NCBI GenBank assembly: GCA_022448425.1
Contig: JAKVCY010000043.1
Location: forward strand, 1 to 36,439
Direction: 5' to 3'
From: Thalassotalea sp.
GTDB taxonomy: Bacteria > Pseudomonadota > Gammaproteobacteria > Enterobacterales > Alteromonadaceae
DNA length: 36,439 nucleotides
Under the pieces are notes generated by a model. It was not told the DNA's origin and made no database searches. It worked only from the letters and a program-made list of their open reading frames with translations. Positions within the stretch are counted from its first letter, which is position 1. Every line of letters starts with the position of its first letter. A program made the translations under genes and the position numbers. Positions 9,558-17,427 of this stretch are shown piece by piece.

Positions 9558-10186
9558 TGACTTACCTTTAAAAAATCATCCACTTTGGTGGGCATTGGCT
9601 GTTGATAGAACTCACTTAGCGCTTCCATTAACTGAGCAGCACGAGGTGGAAAACCACCCTCTAGATATTGCTTTACCTGCTCAAGCACCGACGCTTTAAA
9701 GCCTTGCATATCCGGCTCAGCTCCGTCGAGGTTATCTGCCGATACATTAAAGCGCTTGCCTGCTGCAGCACACAAGCCCCACTCAACGGCTTGCGGCCTA
9801 ATCTCTACTTGCTCGAAAGCTTTTTGCTGAGCTTCGTTTCGGCCGTCCGGTTCATACCAGTAACCGAAATCTTCAAGTAAACGGCGCTCCTTACCCGCAA
9901 TACACCAATGCGCTATTTCATGCAGTGCACTTGCATAAAAACCATGTGCAAAAATAATACGGTGATAGTTAGTTGAGTTATCTGCAGGTAAGTAAATTGG
10001 TTCATCATCACCTTTCACTAAGCGTGTATTAAAGGATTGATAAAACGTTTTATTAAAAATATCGATGATGTCTTCAATTAGATGCATTTCGACAGGTTGC
10101 TGTACCACTAAATTGGCGGCTATTCTAACGAAAAACGGCGGATTGTGCATCGCCGTTTTTTGTTTCTTATCTTTAGCTCTTGGCAC
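9554..10186 (-). CDS. epmC: Elongation factor P hydroxylase
   Basis: Hydroxylates the beta-lysyl-lysine of EF-P added by EpmA/EpmB, finishing the modification that helps ribosomes through polyproline stretches. The protein matches E. coli EpmC (YfcM) along its length: NTRLVKGDDEPIYLPAD (53-69), IIFAHGFYASALHEIAHWC with an HExxH metal motif (His89, Glu90, His93), and FGYWYEPDGR. The 210-residue reading has about 33 extra N-terminal residues relative to E. coli; Met13 (10150) or Met34 (10087) are alternative starts. It begins 12 bases after nhaA and overlaps the next gene, so it sits inside an operon. Confidence 0.93.
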   Translation of the reverse strand: MPRAKDKKQKTAMHNPPFFVRIAANLVVQQPVEMHLIEDIIDIFNKTFYQSFNTRLVKGDDEPIYLPADNSTNYHRIIFAHGFYASALHEIAHWCIAGKERRLLEDFGYWYEPDGRNEAQQKAFEQVEIRPQAVEWGLCAAAGKRFNVSADNLDGAEPDMQGFKASVLEQVKQYLEGGFPPRAAQLMEALSEFYQQPMPTKVDDFLKVSQ

Positions 10187-10198
10187 TAGTCCTCAGCG

Positions 10199-11374
10199 CT
10201 AACTCTTCAGATCCTTAACCCCATTTTTAATAACTAAGTAGCCAATGGTACCTGATAGAATTGAACCAATTATAATGCCTAATCTATCTTGATAAATGAG
10301 GTTGACACCGCTTTGCTCAAATGCCAGAGAGCCGATAAACAAACTCATGGTAAAACCTACACCACTCAACAAGGCAGCGCCGTATAATAGTGTCCAGTTA
10401 ACATTTTCAGGCAGCTTAACTAAGCCTGCCTTGATGGCTATAAAACAAAAGCCAAATACGCCTAGCTGCTTACCGACAAATAAGCCCAATATGATACCCA
10501 GCGGTACTGGCGACATAACATCTTCAATGCCAACACCAAATAAATTTACACCCGCATTGGCGAAAGCAAAGATAGGTAAAATGATAAAAGCTACCATTGA
10601 GTGTAAGTTGTGTTCGAGCGACTTCAGTGGTGACGGTTCGCCTTCTCTTCCTTTAATAGGAATAAACATAGCCAACGCAACACCAGCTAGTGTTGCATGA
10701 ACACCAGACTTAAGTACTGCAACCCATAAAACTACACCGAAGAAAATATACGGTGCAGTATCTTTAACGCCACGTTTACTTAATATAGTAAGAATAACGA
10801 GTACAACGGCTGATACGACTAATGACGTTACTGAAAGCTGATCCGTATAGAAAAGCGCAATCACAATAATGGCGCCAAGGTCGTCAAATATAGCCAGTGA
10901 CGTTAAAAAGATCTTTAATTGTAGTGGTACTTTGCTACCCACCATTGCAAGAATACCAAGCGCGAAAGCAATATCTGTTGCTGTAGGTATCGCCCAACCA
11001 TTAAGCGCATCAGGTTCTTGATAATTCAGCGCAACATAAACCAATGCAGGAATCGCCATACCACCTACCGCCTCAACTGCTGGCAGCGCTACTTGACCAG
11101 GTTCAGACAAGTCACCTTCTAAAAATTCGCGCTTGAGCTCTAAACCCACCAAGAAAAAGAATAGCGCCATCAAGCCATCGTTTATCCAAAGTAACATGGG
11201 CTTGGCTATTTCAAAGCTTCCGACAGCTAAAACAACAGGCGTTTGCAGCAGTAAATCGTAATAAATGTTTAGAGGTGAGTTCGCTAGCACAATCGCAACA
11301 ACAGCGGCAATCATCAATATGATGCCACTTGCCGCCTCTAGTTTAAGAAAGCCTTGTATTGCCTTGACCGACAT
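10199..11374 (-). CDS. nhaA: Na+/H+ antiporter NhaA
   Basis: Electrogenic inner-membrane antiporter that expels Na+ in exchange for H+ and controls salt and alkaline tolerance. The 391-residue protein is almost entirely hydrophobic, consistent with 12 helices. It carries the functional motifs of E. coli NhaA shifted by one or two residues: TATD with Thr133/Asp134 (helix IV), the ion-binding pair Asp164-Asp165 in AIFDDLGAIIV (helix V), and Lys302 in VGKQLGV (helix X). It is first in the nhaA-epmC-kinase-yfcL operon and is divergent from an Lrp/AsnC regulator, which may control it. Confidence 0.95.
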   Translation of the reverse strand: MSVKAIQGFLKLEAASGIILMIAAVVAIVLANSPLNIYYDLLLQTPVVLAVGSFEIAKPMLLWINDGLMALFFFLVGLELKREFLEGDLSEPGQVALPAVEAVGGMAIPALVYVALNYQEPDALNGWAIPTATDIAFALGILAMVGSKVPLQLKIFLTSLAIFDDLGAIIVIALFYTDQLSVTSLVVSAVVLVILTILSKRGVKDTAPYIFFGVVLWVAVLKSGVHATLAGVALAMFIPIKGREGEPSPLKSLEHNLHSMVAFIILPIFAFANAGVNLFGVGIEDVMSPVPLGIILGLFVGKQLGVFGFCFIAIKAGLVKLPENVNWTLLYGAALLSGVGFTMSLFIGSLAFEQSGVNLIYQDRLGIIIGSILSGTIGYLVIKNGVKDLKS

Positions 11375-11602
11375 AAATAATCATTCTCTGGTCCATTTTG
11401 AGACATAATATGTCAAACTATATCTCATTGCCAAATATTCTTTTAATTTATTTGTTTCCTATTAAAAATTATTGGGCTATATTCGGAAATATCAAAATTT
11501 ATTGATATATATTCAAATACAATAATAAGTAACTTCTTAATGAACTCGCAGCGTTAATACTAGCCCTTCATTAAAAAGAACGACAACTTTTCAGGTTCTA
11601 CA
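11375..11602. promoter_or_regulatory. Divergent promoter region between nhaA and lrp-like gene
   Basis: Very AT-rich 228-base region. It contains short dyads such as ATATT-CGGA-AATAT (11479-11492) and a nearby TTGATATATATTCAA-type stretch (about 11503-11517). Lrp/AsnC proteins commonly bind AT-rich imperfect dyads at their own and divergent promoters, so these are candidate sites. This is inference from position and composition. Confidence 0.45.
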
Positions 11603-12076
11603 GTGAAAAAATTAGATGCTATCGACTTAAAAATACTGACAATCTTGTTTAATGATGCCGACATTACCAATAAAGAATTGGCAGCCAAAATCAATATTGC
11701 CCCTTCAACCTGTTTAGAGCGTGTAAAACGTCTTAAGCAAGGTGGAGTCATTAAGAGTTCTTACGTCGACATCAATTTCAAAACTATCGGCGGTAATATT
11801 GAAGCCATAGCAGCAATTCGTCTGCAGCCGTATTCAGAAGAAATCGTCAATAAATTGCGAGACGACTTATTGTTACTGCCAGAAATTGTTAGTCTTTACC
11901 ACATGGGCGGAAGTTACGATTACTTCATTCACATGTCGGTAAAAGACAGTGAACATTTACGTAAATTTGTGTTTGATGCGATCACTTCACGTGATGAAGT
12001 ACAAACAGTAGAAACTTCATTAGTGTTTGAGCATAGCCGCAGTGGCGTGCTGCCTAACTTTACTGACGAAGAATAG
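11603..12076 (+). CDS. Lrp/AsnC family transcriptional regulator
   Basis: The 157-residue protein has an N-terminal winged helix-turn-helix (about 4-62, with ITNKELAAKINIAPSTCLERVKRL as recognition region) and a C-terminal RAM/AsnC ligand domain (about 67-145) of the beta-alpha-beta-beta-alpha-beta type, including YHMGGSYDYFIHM. Such proteins form octamers or hexadecamers that sense amino acids. The start is GTG. The gene faces away from the nhaA operon and ends in a strong bidirectional terminator. The effector cannot be told from sequence. Confidence 0.9.
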   Translation: MKKLDAIDLKILTILFNDADITNKELAAKINIAPSTCLERVKRLKQGGVIKSSYVDINFKTIGGNIEAIAAIRLQPYSEEIVNKLRDDLLLLPEIVSLYHMGGSYDYFIHMSVKDSEHLRKFVFDAITSRDEVQTVETSLVFEHSRSGVLPNFTDEE

Positions 12077-12126
12077 CACTATATTACAAATACTTGCTTC
12101 AATAAGTAGGTTGAAACAGAGCACAA

Positions 12127-12156
12127 AAAAATAGCCTGACGTGTCAGGCTATTTTT
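12127..12156. terminator. Bidirectional terminator between lrp-like gene and GH36 gene
   Basis: Perfect inverted repeat of 14-base arms (12127-12140 and 12143-12156) containing ATAGCCTGAC/GTCAGGCTAT, flanked by A5 on one side and T5 on the other. It serves the convergent genes on both strands. Confidence 0.92.
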
Positions 12157-12191
12157 CTTTTCGAAGTTCAGAATGCCAAACAATCAGCAAA

Positions 12192-14333
12192 TCAAACTTT
12201 TGTTAATTTAAACACCAAAGAATTTTGCGGGAATAGCACAGGCATTTGCATACCGTGCTCCATCAGCAATTCACCACTGAAAGTTTGCCCCAATGCTTTA
12301 TCTAAAATAGACGAAGAATACTCTGTAAAGTCTTCTCGTTTTGCCGGCCACACTAGATCTAGCTCATATAAACTGTCGGCATCTAGCCCCTTAAACATGA
12401 ATTGATTCGGCATATAACGCAAAGGCTCAATAACGCTGTTATAAGAGAAAAGCGCTTCAGATTTATCTTTGTTAACAATACCAAACTCAATCGAATTACC
12501 GTCGGTATCCAAGCGAATTAGTTGCCCAGTATGAATTAGCTCACGGTGTGCCTTATGCAAAGCAATCGCAGCCTTGAGACTCGTGCGCTCTTGCTCAGTC
12601 AACTCTCGAGGATCCATTTCAATCCCCATATGACCAAACATAGCGACGGCAGCTCGCATTTCAATATTTACTCGTCGCCCTGTGATGTGGCAATCTCGGG
12701 GCCCGACATGTGATCCCATCACATTTGATGGGAAGAAGTACGAGCAACCTTTCTGAATTTCTAAACGGTCTAGTGCGTCGTTTGAATCCGATGTCCAAAC
12801 GCGGTCTGTATGTGCCAAAATACCATAATCAACACGGCCACCGCCAGAGCAGCAACTCTCAAACTCTACATTTGGGTGCTTAGCACGAAGTTTTTCGATA
12901 AGTGCATATAGTGCGTGCATTTGCTGGTGAACGGCCGGTTTCCCTTTGCCATTGCCTGGCTGATTAACGTCGCGATTCATGTCCCACTTTATGTAACTAA
13001 TGTCTGGATATTCCACCAAGATATCGTCAATGCACTTATACAAATATTCACACACTGCTGGGTTGGTTAAATCTAGAACATACTGATTTCTGAAACCTAT
13101 TTGAGGATTGCCACGTGTTCGTAAAACCCACTCAGGATGCGCTCGATATAAATCACTGTCAGGGTTAATCATTTCTGGTTCAAACCAAATCCCGAACTCC
13201 ATTCCCGTTTTCAAAACTTGGTCAATAAGTGGCTGCAGCCCTTCTGGATAGATTTCTTTGTCAACAAACCAGTCACCTAATCCGGCAAAGTCTCCACGTC
13301 GCCCATTAAACCAGCCATCATCAAGGACGAAACGTTCAGCGCCAATTTCAGCAGCTTGTTTAGCCAGCTCAGCTAAAGTGTTTGTATCATGGTCGAAGTA
13401 GATACCTTCCCAAGTATTGTAATGCACAGGGCGAGGCTTACTGATGACTTTGTCGTTAAGCAACTGCTGTCGGACAAATGTATGGAAACTATTCGACATC
13501 GAGTTAAAGCCGGAATCTGAGTAGCACACGTAAAGTTTAGGTGAATGATAAGACTCGCCCGGCTTAAGTGTCAGCTCACTCGGTAATAGCAGCTCTCCCA
13601 TCTGGACGAAGCCACGTCCATCGGCAAGCAGTTCACTCATCACTTTATGGTTGCCACTCCAGCCCAAATGAAAGCCGATACAATCACCTTGATGCTCCGC
13701 TGTTGTCGACTTGTGTACAATCAGCCCAGGAAAGCTGTCGTGTGAAGTTTTACCTTTGCGATTTTCGCGTACGAAGTTACCTAAAAAACGAGAAATATGC
13801 TGACGACGGAATTCATTAGACCAACGCCCTTCAAATGCCATCAGCTCTGTATAGTTTGCAGGAATTTGGAAAGTCGGCGCAGCACACCAGTTTACGTCTA
13901 ACTCAGTGTCACTGTTATTAATAAGTGACGTTGAACATTCAATGACATCCGTTTCCGGACACAAGCTTAGCTCGTGAAACAAAGACAAGCCTCGTTCATT
14001 ATCTGTCGTCGTAACAGATACTTGATTTGGACTCGTCTGTTCAATACCACTAATATCACCACAGAACGACCAAGCATCTTGCTCATTGCTGATTTCTAAT
14101 CCTACATGCCCAGTAAATCCACTACCATAAGTCGGTGTTAGCGCGATCGGCGGTTCGTCCACTACAGCGCATTTGGCTTCTTGACGCGTCGCTAAAGCCT
14201 CAATCATTTGCCCTGAAGACTGTGCCGAGAGTTTTTTACCAAAGTAACTAATGCGCGGAGTTCTCTCGCAAACATTGAGAATAAGGCTGCTGCGTTTTCC
14301 CGCTAAATGAATATGTGATGTGTTGTTTGTCAT
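12192..14333 (-). CDS. Alpha-galactosidase, GH36
   Basis: Retaining glycosidase releasing terminal alpha-galactose from oligosaccharides. The 713-residue protein has the GH36 layout: N-terminal beta-supersandwich (about 1-300), (beta/alpha)8 catalytic barrel (about 305-620) and a C-terminal beta domain. The catalytic nucleophile is Asp451 in YIKWDMNR and the acid/base is Asp516 in VWTSDSNDALDR; SCCSGGGRVD between them is a family signature. There is no signal peptide, so it should act in the cytoplasm after uptake of its substrate. It follows sapC, halogenase and TonB-receptor genes on the same strand with a 430-base gap holding two AT-rich palindromes, so it may be independently regulated. 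Confidence 0.93.
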   Translation of the reverse strand: MTNNTSHIHLAGKRSSLILNVCERTPRISYFGKKLSAQSSGQMIEALATRQEAKCAVVDEPPIALTPTYGSGFTGHVGLEISNEQDAWSFCGDISGIEQTSPNQVSVTTTDNERGLSLFHELSLCPETDVIECSTSLINNSDTELDVNWCAAPTFQIPANYTELMAFEGRWSNEFRRQHISRFLGNFVRENRKGKTSHDSFPGLIVHKSTTAEHQGDCIGFHLGWSGNHKVMSELLADGRGFVQMGELLLPSELTLKPGESYHSPKLYVCYSDSGFNSMSNSFHTFVRQQLLNDKVISKPRPVHYNTWEGIYFDHDTNTLAELAKQAAEIGAERFVLDDGWFNGRRGDFAGLGDWFVDKEIYPEGLQPLIDQVLKTGMEFGIWFEPEMINPDSDLYRAHPEWVLRTRGNPQIGFRNQYVLDLTNPAVCEYLYKCIDDILVEYPDISYIKWDMNRDVNQPGNGKGKPAVHQQMHALYALIEKLRAKHPNVEFESCCSGGGRVDYGILAHTDRVWTSDSNDALDRLEIQKGCSYFFPSNVMGSHVGPRDCHITGRRVNIEMRAAVAMFGHMGIEMDPRELTEQERTSLKAAIALHKAHRELIHTGQLIRLDTDGNSIEFGIVNKDKSEALFSYNSVIEPLRYMPNQFMFKGLDADSLYELDLVWPAKREDFTEYSSSILDKALGQTFSGELLMEHGMQMPVLFPQNSLVFKLTKV

Positions 14334-14380
14334 ATTGATGCTTCTTTAATATGTAACAGCTGAATGAACTTACCCAGCGT

Positions 14381-14397
14381 TTTATATTTAATATAAA
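14381..14397. promoter_or_regulatory. AT-rich palindrome 48 bases upstream of GH36 gene
   Basis: TTTATATTTAATATAAA is a perfect dyad around a central T at 14389. Its half-site AATATAA recurs in the palindrome at 14488-14507. Its position suits an operator or promoter element for the alpha-galactosidase gene; the binding protein is not known. Confidence 0.5.
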
Positions 14398-14487
14398 CGG
14401 TAGCTTTACCGCGTGTATCTAACAACTGTAATAATGATGTTTTCGCTTTTAGCCTATAAATAATATTTTCGCAAAACACCAAGCCTA

Positions 14488-14507
14488 TTATATTATTTGT
14501 AATATAA
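14488..14507. promoter_or_regulatory. Second AT-rich palindrome upstream of GH36 gene
   Basis: TTATATTA and TAATATAA form perfect 8-base arms around TTTG. It shares the AATATAA half-site with the dyad 107 bases away. Confidence 0.5.
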
Positions 14508-14645
14508 AACAATTCGAGCGCAATGAGAACATAATTTGCGTCATTATTTATGAGTTATACGAGTATTTACGAAAGACTTAGTGGAAGGGGTAAACTACTG
14601 GTGCTCGTACACAGATAGCTATGTGCCAAGTAGCTAACAGTGTAG

Positions 14646-14685
14646 ACCATAAGCGTAGCGAAAAAAATTCGCCTACGCTTATGGT
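14646..14685. repeat. Long inverted repeat downstream of sapC
   Basis: Seventeen base pairs with a single bulged C: arm ACCATAAGCGTAG (14646-14658) plus CGAA pairs with TTCG, C, and CTACGCTTATGGT (to 14685), around an A5 loop (T5 on the minus strand). There is no T run after the stem, so it is not a classical terminator; it could stabilise the sapC mRNA 3' end or be a palindromic repeat. Confidence 0.65.
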
Positions 14686-14763
14686 TATGTTTAATGTTAG
14701 TGCTGGTTTTAGTATTAGTCTTAATGTGAGTTTTAGCGTTAGCCGGGTGCTAACACACCAAAA

Positions 14764-15528
14764 CTAAGCTACTGAATCTCCGGTATTAACTGCAATTTTG
14801 ATCTCGTTAATAGCGGTAAAATTGGTGTTTTGATTATTGCGATGTATAAGATCATTCAACTGATAGATAGAGAATAATATCCCATGAATTGGTGCTAAAT
14901 AGCCTTTGTCGCGCAACATTATCAGTTGCTCTCCAGACAACGCATTAAACTTATCTTCGTCAATAGTACATAGCCCTTGTAATGTCTCTTGGCTACCATC
15001 TTGTCGATGAACTACAAGATTGATGGCCTTGACCAGACCTAAATCATGAATCGCCTGCCCAAACTGATAAGTTTGAATATCTTGCTCGATACTCGCTTCT
15101 AACAACCTTGTTGCTTTTGAAAGCTGCTCCCCTGCTTTCCCCTTCTCACTGAATATTGGAGCGCCAGACTCTGACGAGAATGCCTCACTTTCTGGGTCAA
15201 TGCCTACCGTATAGCCTTTTGCATCTCCCTCTGCCTTCATCAAATAGAACGGATAAGTTTGCATGGCTAGTGGTTTAAAGCCCACCTGCCATTGTCCATT
15301 TTCTACTAATAAGTTATGCCCCATAGAAAAGCTGGTGATAGCAGAAATTCGCCAAACGCCTGAATTAGGGTCTTTCATCAGAAAAACAGGCAAACTAGTT
15401 AAAGCTTGCGCAATCTCATGAACTCTCAAATTAATGAGGTGCTGTTTGGCAGCAAAATGTGTTTCAGCTTGCTCTTTAGTGAAAAGTGACTGGTGCTGTT
15501 CACTGTTTAACGCGACTAATGTTGTCAT
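14764..15528 (-). CDS. SapC family protein
   Basis: The 254-residue soluble protein fits the SapC family (PF07277), a family of unknown role named after a surface-layer locus protein and unrelated to the SapC permease. It has the typical opening of short N-terminal strands, then PVFLMKDPNSG (about 47-57) and a middle Y-P-F-x-L segment (92-96). Genes of this family are regularly found beside tryptophan-halogenase-like genes and TonB receptors in marine and freshwater proteobacteria, as here. It follows the halogenase by 105 bases on the same strand. Function unknown. Confidence 0.82.
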   Translation of the reverse strand: MTTLVALNSEQHQSLFTKEQAETHFAAKQHLINLRVHEIAQALTSLPVFLMKDPNSGVWRISAITSFSMGHNLLVENGQWQVGFKPLAMQTYPFYLMKAEGDAKGYTVGIDPESEAFSSESGAPIFSEKGKAGEQLSKATRLLEASIEQDIQTYQFGQAIHDLGLVKAINLVVHRQDGSQETLQGLCTIDEDKFNALSGEQLIMLRDKGYLAPIHGILFSIYQLNDLIHRNNQNTNFTAINEIKIAVNTGDSVA

Positions 15529-15633
15529 ATGTTGCTCTTCTTATCGTAAAGCTTCCGCTTTTTATGTTTTCCATCAGAGGTGAATTGATGTTTTCGCTCG
15601 TCTGCACCTCTACCTCGATAATTATTTTCTATG

Positions 15634-17151
15634 TTAGCCCGTTGCTAACCACTGCTCTATGTAGTCTCTATGCGACGGTAAATTTTGCAGCATCTGCTGA
15701 GTTATTTGCTGATTTCTCTTGATCAGCTGCTGTGCTTGTTGTCCTTGATTATATAAATATGCCTGGCTAGTAAAATCTGGTTTGAATTCCATACCATACA
15801 GCACGTATTGATAGCTAGCGGCAGGAAACAACTCAATGGCACTATCAAAGTCATTTGTAGCAGGGCCTCGATATTGCCATATTGCTAAATCATCTTTGAG
15901 TGACTGAGGAAAGGTACCCTCATCACAATGCGCTTGCCAATAGGGCTCCGGTCTTTGAGTTAACATGTAATGCAGTTTCAAGAAGTCCGCAATACGTAGC
16001 CAGCGATAGTCCATTTGTTGATTAAAACGTTTAGCTACCACGGGCATCAAAGCTTTATCAGCAGGTAAATTTTCGCCGATAAAACGCGACGATAACTCGA
16101 TTAGCATAATTGCAGTCGCTTCAAGTGGCTCCACGAAACCAGCGGCCATACCAACGGCAACACAGTTTTTGTGCCAGAACTTTTCTCGATGCCCAGGTTT
16201 ATACGAAATTTTTCTCGCTTCTAAACCATCTGCAGCTTTTCCTAAATAACGTCGTAGATTAGCTTCTGCATGCTCGTCAGTGGTGAATCGGCTGGAGTAA
16301 ACATGGCCTACACCGCGGCGATGGGTCAATCCGATATCCCAAATCCACCCAGCATCTTGCGCGGTTGCGATCGTGTGTGAAGCAACTGGTGTATCTTCGC
16401 TTTCATAAGGTACTTGCATCGCCAGCGCGCTATCATTGAATAGAACGTGTTCAAGAGATTTGTAACCGACGCCCAATGCTTGTCCAAGTAACAATGAACG
16501 AGCACCTGTGCAGTCGACAAACAAGTCGGCTTTAAACATCCCGGTTTTTTCTAAAACCAGTGCCTCGATACTGCCATCTTCTGCAATAACAGTATCCTGC
16601 AGGGTATCAATTAAATGACGAACACCAAGCTTTGCCGTGCTGTGTTCCTTTAGCATAGTCGCCAATTCACCTGCATCGAGATGATAGGCGTAATTGCACG
16701 GGCCTTGGTAATCAAGATCGGCATGTCCTCTAGGTGCCAAACCAGCTTCACAGATGTGGTGCTGAAAATTGGACTCTACAGCAAAATTTTCGACCTTATC
16801 GACATAAGGAGCTAAGTCTAATTTGCCGTAACCTAATGGCACCGTAAATGGATGATAGTAAAAGTCGCCATTACCATGAACCCAATTGACAAACTTACCA
16901 CCTTGCTTGAAAGCCGCATGACAACGAGCGAATACTTCTCGTTCGTTCAGCCCAATTTGTCTTAAGGTGTTTTTCATGGTTGGCCATGTACCTTCGCCAA
17001 CCCCTAGCGTTGGAACATCGGAGGATTCAATTAAAGTAATTTGAAATTGCTCGTTGTTAGCCCCTTGATGGTAAGAAGCGATTACGGCAGCAGACAACCA
17101 GCCAGCGGTGCCTCCACCGACGATGACAATATTTTTTACAGGCTCCGACAT
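15634..17151 (-). CDS. Tryptophan halogenase family flavoprotein
   Basis: FAD-dependent protein of the tryptophan halogenase family (PF04820). The 505-residue sequence has the FAD motif GGGTAG (12-17), GVGEGTWPTM (50-59), a family-conserved lysine, probably Lys82 in AAFKQGGKFVNW, and the W-x-W-x-I motif at 269-273. The position after Ile, usually Pro in characterised halogenases, is Gly274. Members beside TonB receptors and SapC proteins are widespread in glycan-degrading Alteromonadales and Caulobacter, and their substrate is not known; a free-tryptophan substrate should not be assumed. It is preceded by the receptor gene and its terminator, so it likely has its own promoter in 17152-17363. 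Confidence 0.85.
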   Translation of the reverse strand: MSEPVKNIVIVGGGTAGWLSAAVIASYHQGANNEQFQITLIESSDVPTLGVGEGTWPTMKNTLRQIGLNEREVFARCHAAFKQGGKFVNWVHGNGDFYYHPFTVPLGYGKLDLAPYVDKVENFAVESNFQHHICEAGLAPRGHADLDYQGPCNYAYHLDAGELATMLKEHSTAKLGVRHLIDTLQDTVIAEDGSIEALVLEKTGMFKADLFVDCTGARSLLLGQALGVGYKSLEHVLFNDSALAMQVPYESEDTPVASHTIATAQDAGWIWDIGLTHRRGVGHVYSSRFTTDEHAEANLRRYLGKAADGLEARKISYKPGHREKFWHKNCVAVGMAAGFVEPLEATAIMLIELSSRFIGENLPADKALMPVVAKRFNQQMDYRWLRIADFLKLHYMLTQRPEPYWQAHCDEGTFPQSLKDDLAIWQYRGPATNDFDSAIELFPAASYQYVLYGMEFKPDFTSQAYLYNQGQQAQQLIKRNQQITQQMLQNLPSHRDYIEQWLATG

Positions 17152-17363
17152 CTTTTTTCCTTTATCTACATGGTGTAACTACAAACCGAATAACTATCAC
17201 CATTGAATACAAATTTACTTTGTTGAATCAAACTTTAACATGTCCGTTGAGCCGTCTAAAGACACAACAGTTTCTATCTTTTAAGTATTTAGGAATACAC
17301 AAATTTGATTAAACAAAAGAAACTTAAAATGTAACACCATTTAAGGGTATTGCCGCAGATAAC

Positions 17364-17397
17364 AAAATGGCCTGTTTGAGATCAAGCAGGCCATTTT
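17364..17397 (-). terminator. Terminator after TonB-dependent receptor gene
   Basis: Sixteen-base arms (17364-17379 and 17382-17397) built on AAAATGGCCTG/CAGGCCATTTT with one G-T pair. On the minus strand the hairpin ends with TTTTG. It lies 31 bases beyond the receptor stop codon. Confidence 0.8.
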
Positions 17398-17427
17398 CAT
17401 TAAAAACACAAAGTATTAGCTAAGCGA

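Larger units (their letters stand above)
14334..14763. other. 430-base intergenic region upstream of the GH36 gene
   Basis: No gene is evident. It holds two AT-rich palindromes (14381-14397 and 14488-14507), a long hairpin (14646-14685), and a low-complexity run of TTAGTNTTAG-like units (about 14695-14745) just after the sapC stop. The GH36 promoter must lie here. Confidence 0.6.
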
